The notes below the pieces were generated by a model. That model was not told the origin of the DNA. It did not search any database and was given only the letters and a program-made list of their open reading frames with translations. This document shows positions 47,092 through 61,274 of a stretch of 64,000 bases of DNA, in pieces (within the stretch, counting starts at the first letter, position 1; the number at the start of each line of letters is the position of its first letter). The stretch lies in assembly GCA_022702545.1 (NCBI GenBank), contig JAHRBC010000003.1, positions 4,216,001-4,280,000 of the forward strand. The letters are read 5' to 3'. The position numbers were made by a program, and so were the translations under genes. This DNA is from Phycomyces nitens. Lineage: Eukaryota > Mucoromycota > Mucoromycetes > Mucorales > Phycomycetaceae.

Positions 47092-49665
47092 AAAGTAAGA
47101 AAGACAAAGAGGATCAGAGAAACCTTTATCAAAACTAATTTTTTATTATTATATGCTAAAAAATAATAATAATACGTGATCCAGCATGACTTGCGTGTGT
47201 AGGAAATGTGATGGGTTGGTACGACTACAAGCGTATAGAATAATATTACCCTATTGGGCTAAAATTGTTAGCCTCCTGTATAGACTGTAGGTCTCTTATA
47301 GGATGATCCAGACAGCCAGATAATGACAGATATATTATGTACAAGGTTGTGCAAAGAGGTTTTTAATTGAATTTCTCGTTATTGCCGAGGAAATATTCTG
47401 ACAGTCAAGAAATATACACGTGCAAAGAGTGGCCAGATCAAAGAGGACCCTTGACTGAAATGTTGTTGAATATAATGCCTTGGTTAGTATTCTCGGCAGG
47501 ACAAAAAAAAAAGAGTACATGTGCAAAGCATGATAGGATATCCTTCACTACACTGCTTGTATCACCACACGTGACTGCCATATACTCTTTATAACACGCC
47601 TTGCTAATCAATATAAAACAAGAGCTTCTCTCCATTAAGCATGTTTGCAGTGATGGTTAGGCATAAGAAAAGACTTGTAATTGGTCAATTCTCTCGTATG
47701 ATTAAAAGTATAATAATATCAAGAGAAATAAAATAAAATCTCCTAAATTATTGATCCAATAAAAAGGACAAGATGGACAGGGACCAGTAGTAGTGTTGGA
47801 ATTACAAGAGATCAAAGCACATGCCAAGTAAAACTTAATAATTGCAATGTAGATTATTGTATATTCAGAGTAACACTGGATCAATTCAATTTCATTTCTA
47901 ATTCCAAAGTGCCTTGCTTTTATCTTGGTAATTGAGTCCATGGCAGATGATGAAGAAGAAGAAAAACCATCAAGAACCCATATAGTCGGAGATATTTGGA
48001 TTGTAGTTGGCATCCAGTGTATACCAGGTGGTATATTATATACATATATGAATATCCACATCTTTAAATTTCCCAAATAATAATAATAATAATAATACAC
48101 ATAGACTTGGCTATTTTAATGGCTCAAGGTTATTGATAAGAGAATAGATTGGAAATGCATCTAGAAAATAGCCTTTTTGCTTCATGACCATATCGAAATC
48201 TCCGGTATCTACCCTAGTAAGCTGTATCTTTCTTCTCACAATCAGAAAAATGCAAAAAAGCTTTTCCTATCAAAAATAAAAAGTGATTTGGATCAAGCTT
48301 AAACTCTTTATATATTTATTTACTTAAAAAAGGGATAAATCTCCATTCTAGACACTGTATTCAATCCAATTTCATGTTCCGTATGATTGTCTTTTTATAT
48401 ATATATACATAAAAGGTGATTTATTGTGTAATATTACTATATGTGGAGAAGTGATTGTATTTGTTTTTTATATTACCACAAGTTCGGGTCAAATGATTTT
48501 CAGTTGGGACTTTAAGCAGCGGGTATCAAATTGCTTAAAAACGCCAGATGCAATATACTGCAACAGATTTCTTTTATATTTTCATTTAAATCAAAAAGCA
48601 GTGCATAGTATTCATTAAATAAACCATGGCTACTTTAAAAAAAATGGTTCATTTATATTCATATATGTTTTATGATAATCTCAAAATGGGCGCCTATTAA
48701 ACATGTAATCTTTAATATTTTATTTACAAAAGGTGTTGCACCAAACTACACAATTCGATTAATCATTTTTGAAAATTCTGTGACATCCAGAATATCAGAA
48801 TTGAGTTGAAAAATAACTACTTTTAAAGATCGATTTCATGATATTGAAATCTTCGAGTTACCAGTCCAAGTATAATATCTATTGATCTTTATCTTCATAT
48901 TGAATAAAATACCAAAGTTTAAAAAGGTTTGGATTCTTGTTTGTTGGTGGTCCAAGAAAGTTAAGGAGGTTCATCAGAGCAGTCACTGCAGGTGTAACAC
49001 CCAATAAGATTTCATTTTCCCACACATTTGTGACTGCATTAATATGGCAGTCATGGTTTAATTATTTTTAAATTACCGCTAAAAATTGTTATAAAAGACC
49101 ACCGTTTCTATTTTTTTCGATCCTTTGTACAATGGGGAAGATCTGCAGTTGACGCGACACACATACGGGGTGGCTTATTAAGCTACTCATTTAATGCGTT
49201 AGGGAAACTCTCCAAGCAATATCCCTTTATTGGGTGGCACTTGTAAAGAGTGTCGGATGGGTCATAATTATGGCTTGCTGTTCCATCTTCCTGTCTGGCA
49301 AAGCTGAGTCTGGGGAGCTCTGGGGCAGTCACATTTTCTTGCTATAACAACAGTTATTGCAGATGCCTTTGGAATTTTATTCCATGGGATAACTTGATGG
49401 AGACTACTCTCCTTCATTGTACCACCTATTTTTTATTATTATTATTTAAAATAAATGAAAATAAAGAGATTATCAAATCTTTTATAGACCGTGTAGATTG
49501 GAATGGACGTGATAGATAACATTCACCCTTAATAAATACACAAATATTTATTGTATGAAATAACAATGTTACAAATGTACATGTTTGCCATTGAGAGAAT
49601 GACAGCCCTTACATATATATATATATATGTATATATTTATATTTATAATACAGACAAAAAACAAA
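47092..49665. other. intergenic region, 2.6 kb
   Basis: AT-rich with AAT and TTA microsatellite bits (47160, 48078, 49430) and no supported gene. A less AT-rich island at about 49090-49340, preceded by TATAAAAGACC, could be a transcribed non-coding locus but has no recognisable structure. Confidence 0.45.
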
Positions 49666-52367
<2,702 letters not shown>

Positions 52368-52991
52368 TTGTCGATTATTCTCTTTCTTTCTTGGTTTAAA
52401 TATTTCTGGTGCAGTAATTGGTCAAGTCAAATATATTCTAAACGTCTTTGAGGAAGAAAGCGATTAGCAGCAAGAAGCTACCTCTTTTTTTTTGGTTTTT
52501 TTTTGTTGAAAAAGGTGGCTGCCGTAGCGAGTCACACTAGTGTTCCGATGAGTCGGTTACACGTCCACTTCAAATGAGTACGCCACTAATATGTTTTTGA
52601 TTGATGGGAGACGTATTGAGATCATTGGATTTCTCGAGCTAATTAGTAGCAAATTATGATCGGTAGCAATTTGATCAATGTGCATTTAAGCAAGGTGGAT
52701 ATAAAAGCGTCAGTTTGTTAGAGTTGCAATGATTTTATCTCTGGCTCACATGTGTGGTGCAAAAAAAAAGGTCTTGATTATCTAGAGACATTTTCTTGTT
52801 TATAATAATAAGATCAACTGGTTTTGTATCAATAAACTTGCCTGTGCTCATATATGGATTCTGTCTTTATTATCAATCTTGGCTGTATTGATGCCGTCCA
52901 TTATTTTCAAAAAAAAAAACAAGATCGGTTGTAACACGGACTGTGATTGATAAAGGTACCACGCCAGTTGGTACGCTCTTTGCAAAAAAGG
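52368..52991. other. intergenic region left of the nested mobile locus
   Basis: No gene is seen. It contains poly-T/A tracts near 52490 and 52905. Confidence 0.4.
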
Positions 52992-53075
52992 AATTCGCCT
53001 GATGGTGAATGCAAAAGGTTCGTGTTGGACAAAATGTACGTTCGTCTTGGCTGACAAATCAGATTCCGTTGTCAA
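52848..53075 (-). pseudogene. short ORF starting inside the left inverted repeat (copy L)
   Basis: Begins MTTESDLSAKTNVHFVQHE, identical in its first 19 residues to the ORF at 58609 on the plus strand. After AFTIRRI the two diverge. A TTATAAAAAAG box lies about 30 bp upstream in both copies. The family is not recognised; it is probably the 5' end of a gene carried or duplicated by the repeat. Confidence 0.35.
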
Positions 53076-53342
53076 GAATATCTTGTAGGACAGGCCTTGA
53101 AAACCTTATAAAAAAGCACACCAAATACTTTTTCCCTGTTTAATTCTTTATTTTTTCACAATTGGACCAAAAAGTCATTGATAATGAACATTCAGTTCTT
53201 GTTTAAAAATAGGAGACCTGCACCAATTGATTATATTGCTAATGAAAAAACAGTTTCAAGATATTTAGTTCAATTGCCTCTGTAGAGCGAGAAAAGAAGG
53301 CACATTCTAGTGATTATATTAAAATAAAGAAAACATCAGTAA
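52992..53342 (-). repeat. long inverted repeat, left arm
   Basis: About 350 bp nearly identical to the reverse complement of 58345-58692. Similarity extends a little further outward with a 20-bp gap (to about 52979). Confidence 0.85.
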
Positions 53343-54150
53343 GACAACATTATAGACGCTATTCTGGTCAGGACCAAAGTTAGGCTCTTTAACCTGTTGT
53401 CTGATAAGTGTCCGAGTGGGGTTGCTGCAATACAGCCTGGGATTCCTGTTTGCACAGCACAAAAATGGAATAAACAGTATGGTGCATTTAGCTTTCAATA
53501 TCGACTTTTGTCGAATTTGTTTCAATTTCGCTCGAGAAAACTCCGCAGGCAAAAATAATAATAGTATTTAACATCCGACATACTGGAAAATATAATTATG
53601 ATCTCCGCTATGTAATTTTGTCTCTTACTAGCATATCTTTAAAGCACCAAGGCTTTTTTTTTCTAAAGAAAAAGCTATTTAATTAGAAATGAAGCCGCGG
53701 GATACATTAATAAATGTCATGGCTATTCAACACACGGCTTGGATTCTTTATAATTTTCTTTTTGCAAAAAGTCTTTGGCTTTTGAAAAGTATGTAAAAAA
53801 GTTGAGATTAAAGTCCGAATGCGCCAAATAGCTAAAGACATTTGTCTTTTGAACTTCTTGTAAACTATTTTACATATATTTTCCTGACAATATTTATACA
53901 CAAAGTACCTTGTCATTTGTCCTATTTCCATTTGTATTGTTACGGAAACAATTACTTTCTTTAAAATTGGAAAAAACACACACCTAAATGACAATTAGGA
54001 AAAGATAGAAATGTGAATTGGTGGTTAGCTATAAAGCTGTAGTAAATGTTTGTAACTGGGGAAGAAGGGGACAAAATAAGATAATTTGATATACAAATAT
54101 AAAATAAAACTTCATTTAACCATGTACAAAATCTTTATAATATGGGTTAT
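53343..54150. other. non-coding part of the nested mobile locus
   Basis: AT-rich with no supported gene. No clear Helitron 3' end (CTRR after a hairpin) was identified. Confidence 0.35.
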
Positions 54151-54986
54151 TTAATGGAATTGGAACAGCTCAATAACTTCTTCTGGAGTATTGGCCTGGG
54201 CAATTCTCATGTTTTTCCTTAGCTTCAGCGTCTTTACATGTCTCCATGCACTGGCTCTACTGATGCACTGGGACATGACCTGGGATCTTGATGCTCTGGG
54301 GATGACAGGAAGAACCTGACAAAAGTCACCACCAAAGACAAACAGTTTTCCGCCAAATGGGATGTGCTCAAGTAGGAGGTCCACAGCCTTCATGATGTCC
54401 TGGATGGATCGGCTTACGGCATTGAAAACATCCTTACTGATCATGGATGCTTCATCCCAGATAATCAACTCGGTTCTCTGATGACTTGTGCAATTTGGGA
54501 ATTGGCAGAAATGGAGCAAATAGAGTGATCATCAATTTCGATTGGTATCTTGAACCTTGAATGGGCTGTTCGTCCACCATCCAACAGAAGGGCCGCGATC
54601 CCACTGGTTGCGACAGCAAGGGCAATCTTTCCAGTTTGGCGCACTTTTTGTAGCAAGGCATTGAAGACAAATGTATTTCCTGTGCCGCCAGGGCCATCAA
54701 CGAAAAAGAGCCTTGGTGCAATTTGGGAGGTATCAACAGCTTCAAGTATAGAGTCATGTACTGAGCGCTGATCCTCATTGTAGAAAAAGTCGTCGGGACA
54801 GGGCAAAAGACGGGCTTTGTCACAGAGTTGTTGCTGTTCATGAAATAATGGCTGAACAATTGGACGATTCTGTGATTGAGCAAACGAAGCTGGGAGAGGA
54901 GAAAGAGTGAATCCGGTAAAGGAAGTAAGAGAACTTGAGTTTGCAGACATGTGTACTTTGATTTCCCATAAACATCTGTCGTACAT
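54151..54986 (-). pseudogene. Helitron PIF1-like helicase domain, decayed
   Basis: Reads FYNEDQRSVHDSILEAV, DGPGGTGNTFVFNAL (Walker A, with Asn in place of the catalytic Lys of GGTGKT), GIAALLLDGGRTAHS, then after a frameshift ELIIWDEASM (Walker B), FGGDFCQVLPV and WRHVKTLKLRKNMR. It stops soon after IELFQFH, so later helicase motifs are missing. It is the C-terminal half of a RepHel protein. The Lys-to-Asn change and the frameshift make it inactive. Confidence 0.8.
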
Positions 54987-55084
54987 CTCTTGAGTTGGCT
55001 CTAAAGATGGGTCTGTTTATTGTACTTGTGCTGTGTGGAGATAATAATCTACCATTGAATATTTATAAAGATCCCAAAGGGCAA

Positions 55085-56103
55085 ATGGATCAGAAACTTT
55101 GCAGAATCAACAGGATGTGGGCATGAGGAAGACCTCTCTTCTGAAACTCGATTACATAGATGAATGCCTTGACTTTTCCCAAAATATGGTTTTTAGTAAG
55201 GTCATTCATTAGCTCTTTTAACTTGAGGTTGAAAACCCGGGAACAGAGATCAGGGCGGTCGTTGGCCTTTTGTCCAGCTGAAAGAGCAGAGGAGATTTCC
55301 GGCCAAGTTGGGTTGCAGGTAAATGTTATGAACAGGTCAGGCTTGCCAAAGTGGCGGACGATGCTCATTGCATCCTGGTACAATTGTCGCATATGGCGTG
55401 GACTGCCGATGAAAGACGATGGGAGGATTACTCGCCAACCAAGATTTGCCAAATCATTGTCATTGAGATTTATGGCATCCTGGACACCACTGTAAAGGTC
55501 CACTCGAAGGCGATCCTGATTGCTCATAATGTAATTCAGCCTGTTGTGCTCAAGCTTTGTATACATATCAACAATATACTGCTGGAAGAGGCGGCCAAAG
55601 AGATGGAGGTGGAGGTGGTGCTGTGAATTGGGGCAGTACATCAAGCGGCCAGAATACCACTGCACAACTGTTACGCTATTTCCAGCCAGTGATTTCGAAT
55701 TGATGGTCCAGCCATCTTCACCAAAAGGAAAGAGCAAGACATAGTGCAGAGCATCATATGATCGATGGTACTCATTTATCTTCTGATGGAAATTTGTCTG
55801 GGTATGCAATACAATATCTCTGGTAGTTCCAGGTTCATTGTTCATTATCAATACTGCGACTTCCTCGGCAGTTGGGGCATTATAGCGCCTATAGTCTTGA
55901 GGACTATCGGCAACCAATCGCAAATGGATTTATTTCCATCATGACAGACTGGATTTTCTCCAAAACTTCTCTCTCCAAGTATGGCGCATTTCGATGGCGT
56001 TGTACGATCTGGGAGGCTGGATCGTAAATGTAGATTTGGGCAGATTGAGGTATGGTAACCTCTGTTTGGCTCATTGGCAAGATCGATCCAATTTTGTGAC
56101 AAA
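55085..56103 (-). pseudogene. Helitron Rep (HUH) domain, decayed
   Basis: Helitron-helicase-like N-terminal region: YDALHYVLLFPFGEDGW, VDMYTKLEHNRLNYI, LPSSFIGSPRHMRQLYQDA, FITFTCNPTWPEI and RGLPHAHILLIL, the last carrying the HUH-type His-x-His pair. The upstream part is read in a shifted frame (GSILPMSQTEVTIPQSAQIY). After the HUH motif the expected linker to the helicase is largely deleted; only a stub resembling DPFALWDLYKYSM is left. It is interrupted upstream by the Tc1 element at 56106. Confidence 0.8.
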
Positions 56104-56105
56104 TA

Positions 56106-56144
56106 CACTGAGTATGCAAAAAGTTCGCAACTTTTTATAGTCCG
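56106..56144 (+). repeat. Tc1 element left TIR (39 bp)
   Basis: Identical to the reverse complement of 57414-57452. Confidence 0.92.
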
Positions 56145-56228
56145 ACCATTCTCTCAAGTTACAAATATATTCTTTTTCTTCTTAATCAACATCTTTTATA
56201 ACACAATCAAAAAACCAAAACTACCAAC

Positions 56229-57279
56229 ATGACACCTAACTCTACCTCTACAAAGAAGCCCAATACGGACGATGTAACTCGTGCAATTATTGTACATGAG
56301 AGCATTGTTAATGGTGCTAAGCAATGTGACATTGCAAAGAAGTTGAATGTTAGCAAGTACGTTGTTTCACGAGTACTCAAGCATTAAGAGAGACTGGATT
56401 GTATGAGAGATGCAAGCCCACAGGTCGTCCAAAGAAGCTAGATGATAGAGACGCAAGGGAAATTTTGCGTGAGATCAAGAAGGATCCAACACAGCCCATG
56501 ACATTCATTAGAAATACTGCTGCCACTCCTACATCAGCAAACACATTTAGGAGATTTCTTCACAGCCATGGCATACACTCACGCAAAATGATCAAAAAGC
56601 CTATGATCTCCAAGGAGAACCAAAAAAACGAGTGGCATGGGCAAAAGCTCATCTTGATTGGAGTGGAGATGACTGGAGCTCCATCATCTGGTCCGATGAG
56701 AAGCAATTTAGACTTTTTAGAAGCGATGGGCGCCGAAGAGTTCTCTGAACTGACAAGACTGGTCTCCTGTCCACAATGATATCCCCAACCATAAAGTTTG
56801 GAGGTGGTTCTCTCATGTTTTGGGGATGCTTCTGCACCATGGGTGTCAGAGAATTAAAGCCGATTTCTGGCAGAATGAACTCCAAGAAGTACATAAAGAC
56901 CTTGGAAGAAGGATATTTTCCTTCCCTAAAAGAATTCGAGTCTCTTTCAGGTGGGAGAAGACTTGTCCTGCAAGAGGACAACGCGAGAAGCCATACGAGC
57001 AGATTCACACGTGAATGGAAGGAACAGCAAGGGCTGAATCTTTTGCCTGACTGGCCTCCTCAAAGCCCAGATCTCAACCCTATAGAGCATATCTGGGACT
57101 ATTTAAACAAGAGCATCTGGTCAGGCAGATACAACTTGTATAGTCTGTGGCATCTTCGCCATGCTTTAGACAGGGAATGGAGAAGTATTCCACAAGAATA
57201 TTTGAATCGTCTTGTCTTGAGCATGCCGCAAAGATGCCAAGCAGTTATTGATGCCAAAGGCAAACACACTAGATACTAA
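56229..57279 (+). pseudogene. Tc1-family transposase, disrupted
   Basis: The ATG at 56229 opens an HTH region (VNGAKQCDIAKKLNVSKYVV), ended by a TAA near 56384. The frame then shifts to YERCKPTGRPKKLDD, a GRPKK-type linker that binds DNA in Tc1 transposases. After another shift the DDE core follows: IIWSDEKQF (first Asp), an in-frame TGA near 56746, FGGGSLMFWGCF, LQEDNARSH (second Asp) and SPDLNPIEHIWD (Glu), with 35 residues between the last two by my count against 34 in classical Tc1. It ends QRCQAVIDAKGKHTRY. At least two shifts and two stops make it non-functional as sequenced, despite perfect TIRs. Confidence 0.85.
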
Positions 57280-57413
57280 TAAACAAATAATAAAATTATA
57301 TATTTAGCAAGTTAATACTCTCTACTCCCCATATCTATAGTATGGGCTATCTACTCAATGTTCTTTACATTTTATTTGGTATTAGAAAAAGTATATATAT
57401 TCTTAAAATTTAG

Positions 57414-57452
57414 CGGACTATAAAAAGTTGCGAACTTTTTGCATACTCAGTG
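57414..57452 (-). repeat. Tc1 element right TIR (39 bp)
   Basis: Perfect inverted partner of 56106-56144. Confidence 0.92.
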
Positions 57453-57960
57453 TAGAACCATGTAATCTGAAGCTGTAGGCACCGCCTCTATTGTTGGCAA
57501 CTGAAGAATCGATTTTCGAGCCCAAAGAAGTAAAGCTCATGGTGCTTGTTGTATCCAAGGAGCTCTGAAATTCCGGGGGGAGTAGGCTCAAGAGGAGAGA
57601 TAACATGTTTTCCTTGGCCATGACACATGATGAAGGTTGGGTTACTGAGACAAGAGATTTGACACCTTTCTTTCTCCATTTTTATATGTTGTCTACAGTT
57701 GGTTTTCAGTTGCAGGATGTCGAGAAATGTTGTGCATGCCCGATTCGGGTTCCAATGGCATTGATTACATGGCTTGGGTTACTAGGACATTGGATGCTTG
57801 TAATGGGACGATGGTCAGTTCCAAGGCAACTGGGACAAAAGTGGGAAACAGATACAGGGTTGACGGCCGGAATATCCTGGTGCTGTTCTTCAGTGTGAAT
57901 CTCGGGAGAAATGAGAAGAGAAGCTGGAGGATGTTCTTTGGGCAATTCTGGTTCCTGAGG
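57453..57960 (-). pseudogene. Helitron N-terminal zinc-binding region, decayed
   Basis: Continues the Helitron protein on the other side of the Tc1 copy. HFCPSCLGTDHRPITSIQCPSNP is a Cys/His N-terminal block. It is followed, across a frame change, by FTSLGSKIDSSVANNRGGAY and SFRLHG, which abuts the insertion site. Removing the element and one TA lets the frame run on into CHKIGSILPM at 56100. Confidence 0.75.
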
Positions 57961-58344
57961 AATCTCTATTCTCCCTTTCAAACCAGTAGCTGTATAGAGA
58001 AAGAGGAAGAGGAAGAGGAAGAAAAATTCAAATTTTGTTTGTTTCTGTTTTGATAGCAAGAATAACCAGAATTTACAAGGAATTTTTTTACTGTAAAAAC
58101 GCAGACTGATGAGGAAGACAATTGTTTAAAATAGTTGGCACAAGCCATTATAATTAACGTGTTTAATGTGGTGGTGGTGAGTGACTTTAATTTCTCGTGT
58201 TTAGTGACCTCATTGGATTGGCCAACAATCGGTAACCAAAGTTCTTTTTTTATGTGCTTTTTAAAGATAAGAATATTTGGCCATGTCTTTTGATATATGG
58301 ATAGGGACATTGCCCATCGCATGGTGACCTTTCATGTGTGGATA
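57961..58344. other. non-coding part of the nested mobile locus (right)
   Basis: Contains GAGGAAGAGGAAGAGG purine repeats near 58000. No gene is seen. Confidence 0.35.
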
Positions 58345-58692
58345 CTGATGTTTTCTTTATTTTAATATAATCACTAGAATTTGCCTTTTTTTCTCGCTCT
58401 ACAGAGGCAATTGAACTAAATATCTTGAAACTGTTTTTTCATTAGCAATATAATCAATTGGTGCAGGTCTCCTATTTTTAAACAAGAACTGAATGTTCAT
58501 TATCAATGACTTTTTGGTCCAATTGTGAAAAAATAAAGAATTAAACAGGGAAAAAGTATTTGGTGTGCTTTTTTATAAGGTTTTCAAGGCCTGTCCTACA
58601 AGATATTCTTGACAACGGAATCTGATTTGTCAGCCAAGACGAACGTACATTTTGTCCAACACGAACTTTTTGCATTCACCATCAGGCGAATT
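58345..58692 (+). repeat. long inverted repeat, right arm
   Basis: Inverted partner of 52992-53342. At its outer end a roughly 20-bp insertion flanked by GCGAATT copies separates it from a short further match. Confidence 0.85.
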
Positions 58693-58911
58693 GTGTTTCC
58701 GTCAGCGCGAATTACTTTTTTTTTTTGCAAAGATTATACTTTTATTCAATATGACTCTGAGAATTGGACTATAAAGAATGGCCCTGTAGACCAATTAGAC
58801 TCTATTCTGCACAATATGTATTCTGGAGCCATGTCAAATGGTTATATATTGGCTGTATTTTCACTCTTGTTTTTTTTTTTTGGTCGAGATTTAATTGTGA
58901 ATACAAGGTAG
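58609..58911 (+). pseudogene. short ORF starting inside the right inverted repeat (copy R)
   Basis: Same 19-residue start (MTTESDLSAKTNVHFVQHE) as copy L, then LFAFTIRRI and a divergent, partly low-complexity tail with a hydrophobic end. Both copies point away from the Helitron. The family is not recognised. Confidence 0.35.
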
Positions 58912-59285
58912 CCAGAAAAGGGCAAGGACAATAGCACAAAAGATCAAACTCTATAGTTCTTTTGGCCACATCTTACACATATTGACGGGATAGTAAGATT
59001 ACACATCTATTGCACTTGGAAATATGAATACAATACCAGGGTTGGGCTGAAACAGTGAAACAGAAGCCATTCAGGCTTACCCTTCCCACGATTAACAATA
59101 GAGATTAACGATTGACCTGCTAATCTTGTAAACACTGCATAATCTGTGCTAGCCTCAACAGTGTCCAATAAAAATACCCGTCAGCTAGGATAAAATATGA
59201 AATAAAAACAGCGCACCGGCCAGTGTATTATTTATTTATCGTTGTAATTCTATTTTTTTCTTCTTTCTCTTTCTTTTGAATAATA
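58912..59285. other. intergenic region upstream of the MATE gene
   Basis: No gene is seen. A pyrimidine-rich leader (TTTTTTTCTTCTTTCTC) lies directly before the start codon. Confidence 0.45.
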
Positions 59286-61274
59286 ATGGGTCTCAACTTC
59301 TTGGGCCGGCTAAAAAAGTCGCACAAAATTTTCAGTCGCCCAGAAAATATGCCAAATCTATCCCAAAACTCCCCTGAAGATGAACGGGTTTTATTGTTGC
59401 AAAATGACTCAAAGTCACAAAGACTTTATGATGGTTCTATTCTGCAACCCAAGGAAAAAGACTTGTTCTGGACAGAAGAGTCATTGAAGGAAGTCAATGC
59501 CATCATGGTGTTTGCTTGGCCTCTATTAGCAACCTATCTACTCGGAATAGGCATGCGGGTAGTCGATGTCTGGTTCATTGGTCGACTTGGTCCACAGCGT
59601 AAGTAACCATAGAAACCAATCTCGATCCAATTAACCCGTTGATGTTAGTTATGGCTGCTGTCAGTCTGGGAAATCTATTTTGCACTGTGGGTGGTCTAGC
59701 CATGGGATCTGGAATGCTAACTGGTATGTAATCATTTTATAAACATGTCTATTGACTTTTTGAATAGCAATCGATACATTGGTGGCACAGGCCTTTACTG
59801 GGGCAAATCATCCTCATACGCTTGGTATCATATTGCAGAGAGCTCTCTGTATTCTTGCCTTATTCTCTATACCCGTGGTAGTAATATGGTAAGACACTAC
59901 TTTACACTACTTTAAACTACCTTGTTGCGACACAACATAACCATTGTTTTTTTAGGGTCAATGCTGAGCATATTCTCATATACATGGGCCAAGACCCAGA
60001 GCTGGCACATCTTGCTCAGTCGTACATCCTTGTCTGCCTTCCAAATATCTTTCCAATCTTTGTCTCGACCTGTTTAAGAAAATTCCTTCAAGGATTAGGC
60101 AAGCTATATATCCCATGAACTCTTGTCTTGCTGTCAATCTAACTTTTGTATTTGTAGGCCAAATGAGAGCCACAATGTATGTCATTGCATTATTGTTCCC
60201 ATTGAACTTGATATCCAATTACATCTTTCTGGAATACCTCCAGCTTGGACTGTACGGTGCAGCATACCATATCGTCTGGTTCCATCTTTCTGTCATGTTC
60301 CTGTATATACTGTCTCTTTGGTTTAGAACCAGCTTTAGAGAATATTGGCCCGGGTGGTCAAGACAAGCATTTTCTACCTGGAACACGTTCTTGAAGCTTG
60401 GTGTGTAAATGATAGCCTTACGAGATATTTTGTACACCAAGCCAGCCAACTAACCAACATAAAAGGTATTCCTGGTATGCTGAGCGTATCAACCGAATGG
60501 GCATTCGAAGTATGTGCCATAATTACCGGTGTTCTTGGACAGACAAGTCTGGCAGCCCAGTCCATCGTACTGTCTATCAATTCGTTTTTGCTCATGATAC
60601 CATCGTATGTAAACTCATTATTTGATATTCTTTATTGACGCGAGACTATAGTGCTTTGACCAGTGCCATGATTGTGCGTCTGGGACATCACCTGGGGGCA
60701 GATCGCCCAGAAAAGACAAGACTATGTGTTTTGGTATCAGTTTGTATGGGATCTTCTATTGTTACCATCAATGCCTTTATGATGTATTTTTTCCGTTTTC
60801 AAATTGCCCATCATTTCACAAAGGACCCTCAGGTGATTGCAGCAGTAGTAGATCTGATGGGTGTTGCAAGCCTGAGCCACTTTGCGGCAGTAAGTATAAT
60901 ATATATATATATATATAATTGGTTTTAAATCTAACCATATTGGTTATCACTAGGGAAACAGTACAATTCTATCCGGAACGCTTAATGCCTTTGGAAAACA
61001 ACACATTGTGGCTTCCTTTAACCTGATCTCGTACTATGCCATTGGCCTTCCATTCGGACTCTGCATGACATTCTACTATGATTGGGGTCTGATTGGTGTC
61101 TGGTCAAGTGTAGTAATGGCCGGTGGGCTAAAGTCACTTGGAGAGGCATGTGTGATTGTGTTTTTGATTGACTGGAAAATCGAGTGCCAAAGAGCTGGTC
61201 GTCGTATCAGTTCTCAAGAGACAATGGGGTTTCTACCGGCTGTAGCTGAGAACAGTAATGATATTATTGGCTAG
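59286..61274 (+). CDS. MATE-family multidrug/toxin extrusion transporter
   Basis: Proton- or sodium-coupled efflux transporter of the MatE family, close in layout to yeast Erc1 and plant DTX proteins. About ten exons separated by 45-70 bp introns can be read in frame. A hydrophilic N-terminus of about 75 residues is followed by WTEESLKEVNAIMVFAWPLLATYLL (TM1), VVDVWFIGRLGP, AAVSLGNLF, AIDTLVAQAFTGANHPHTLG (the conserved first MatE block with TLVAQAFGA-like sequence), VNAEHILIYMGQDPELAHLAQSYI and STWNTFLKLG. The second repeat has IPGMLSVSTEWAFEVCAI and ITGVLGQTSLAAQSI, then SAMIVRLGHHLGADRPEKTR and GTLNAFGKQHIVASFNLISYYAIGLP. Twelve helices fit the pattern. The substrate is unknown. Confidence 0.85.

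Larger units (their letters stand above)
56106..57452 (+). mobile_element. Tc1/mariner-family DNA transposon, 1347 bp
   Basis: Bounded by perfect 39-bp terminal inverted repeats (CACTGAGTATGCAAAAAGTT... and its complement) with TA at both sides (56104-56105, 57453-57454). It contains one transposase locus on the plus strand. It sits inside the Helitron reading frame. Confidence 0.92.
52992..58692. mobile_element. nested mobile locus: inverted repeats around a Helitron interrupted by a Tc1 element
   Basis: About 350-bp inverted arms enclose a decayed Helitron on the minus strand (54151-57960). The Helitron is split by a complete Tc1-family copy (56106-57452). Insertion order can be read: Helitron first, Tc1 later. 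The arms may be the duplicated ends of another element or two copies of a third repeat. Confidence 0.65.

Noticed and set aside
47702..48100. 132-codon minus-strand ORF
   Set aside because: Composition is Tyr/Ile/Ser low-complexity from TTA and TTC repeats. No domain or splice context is present.
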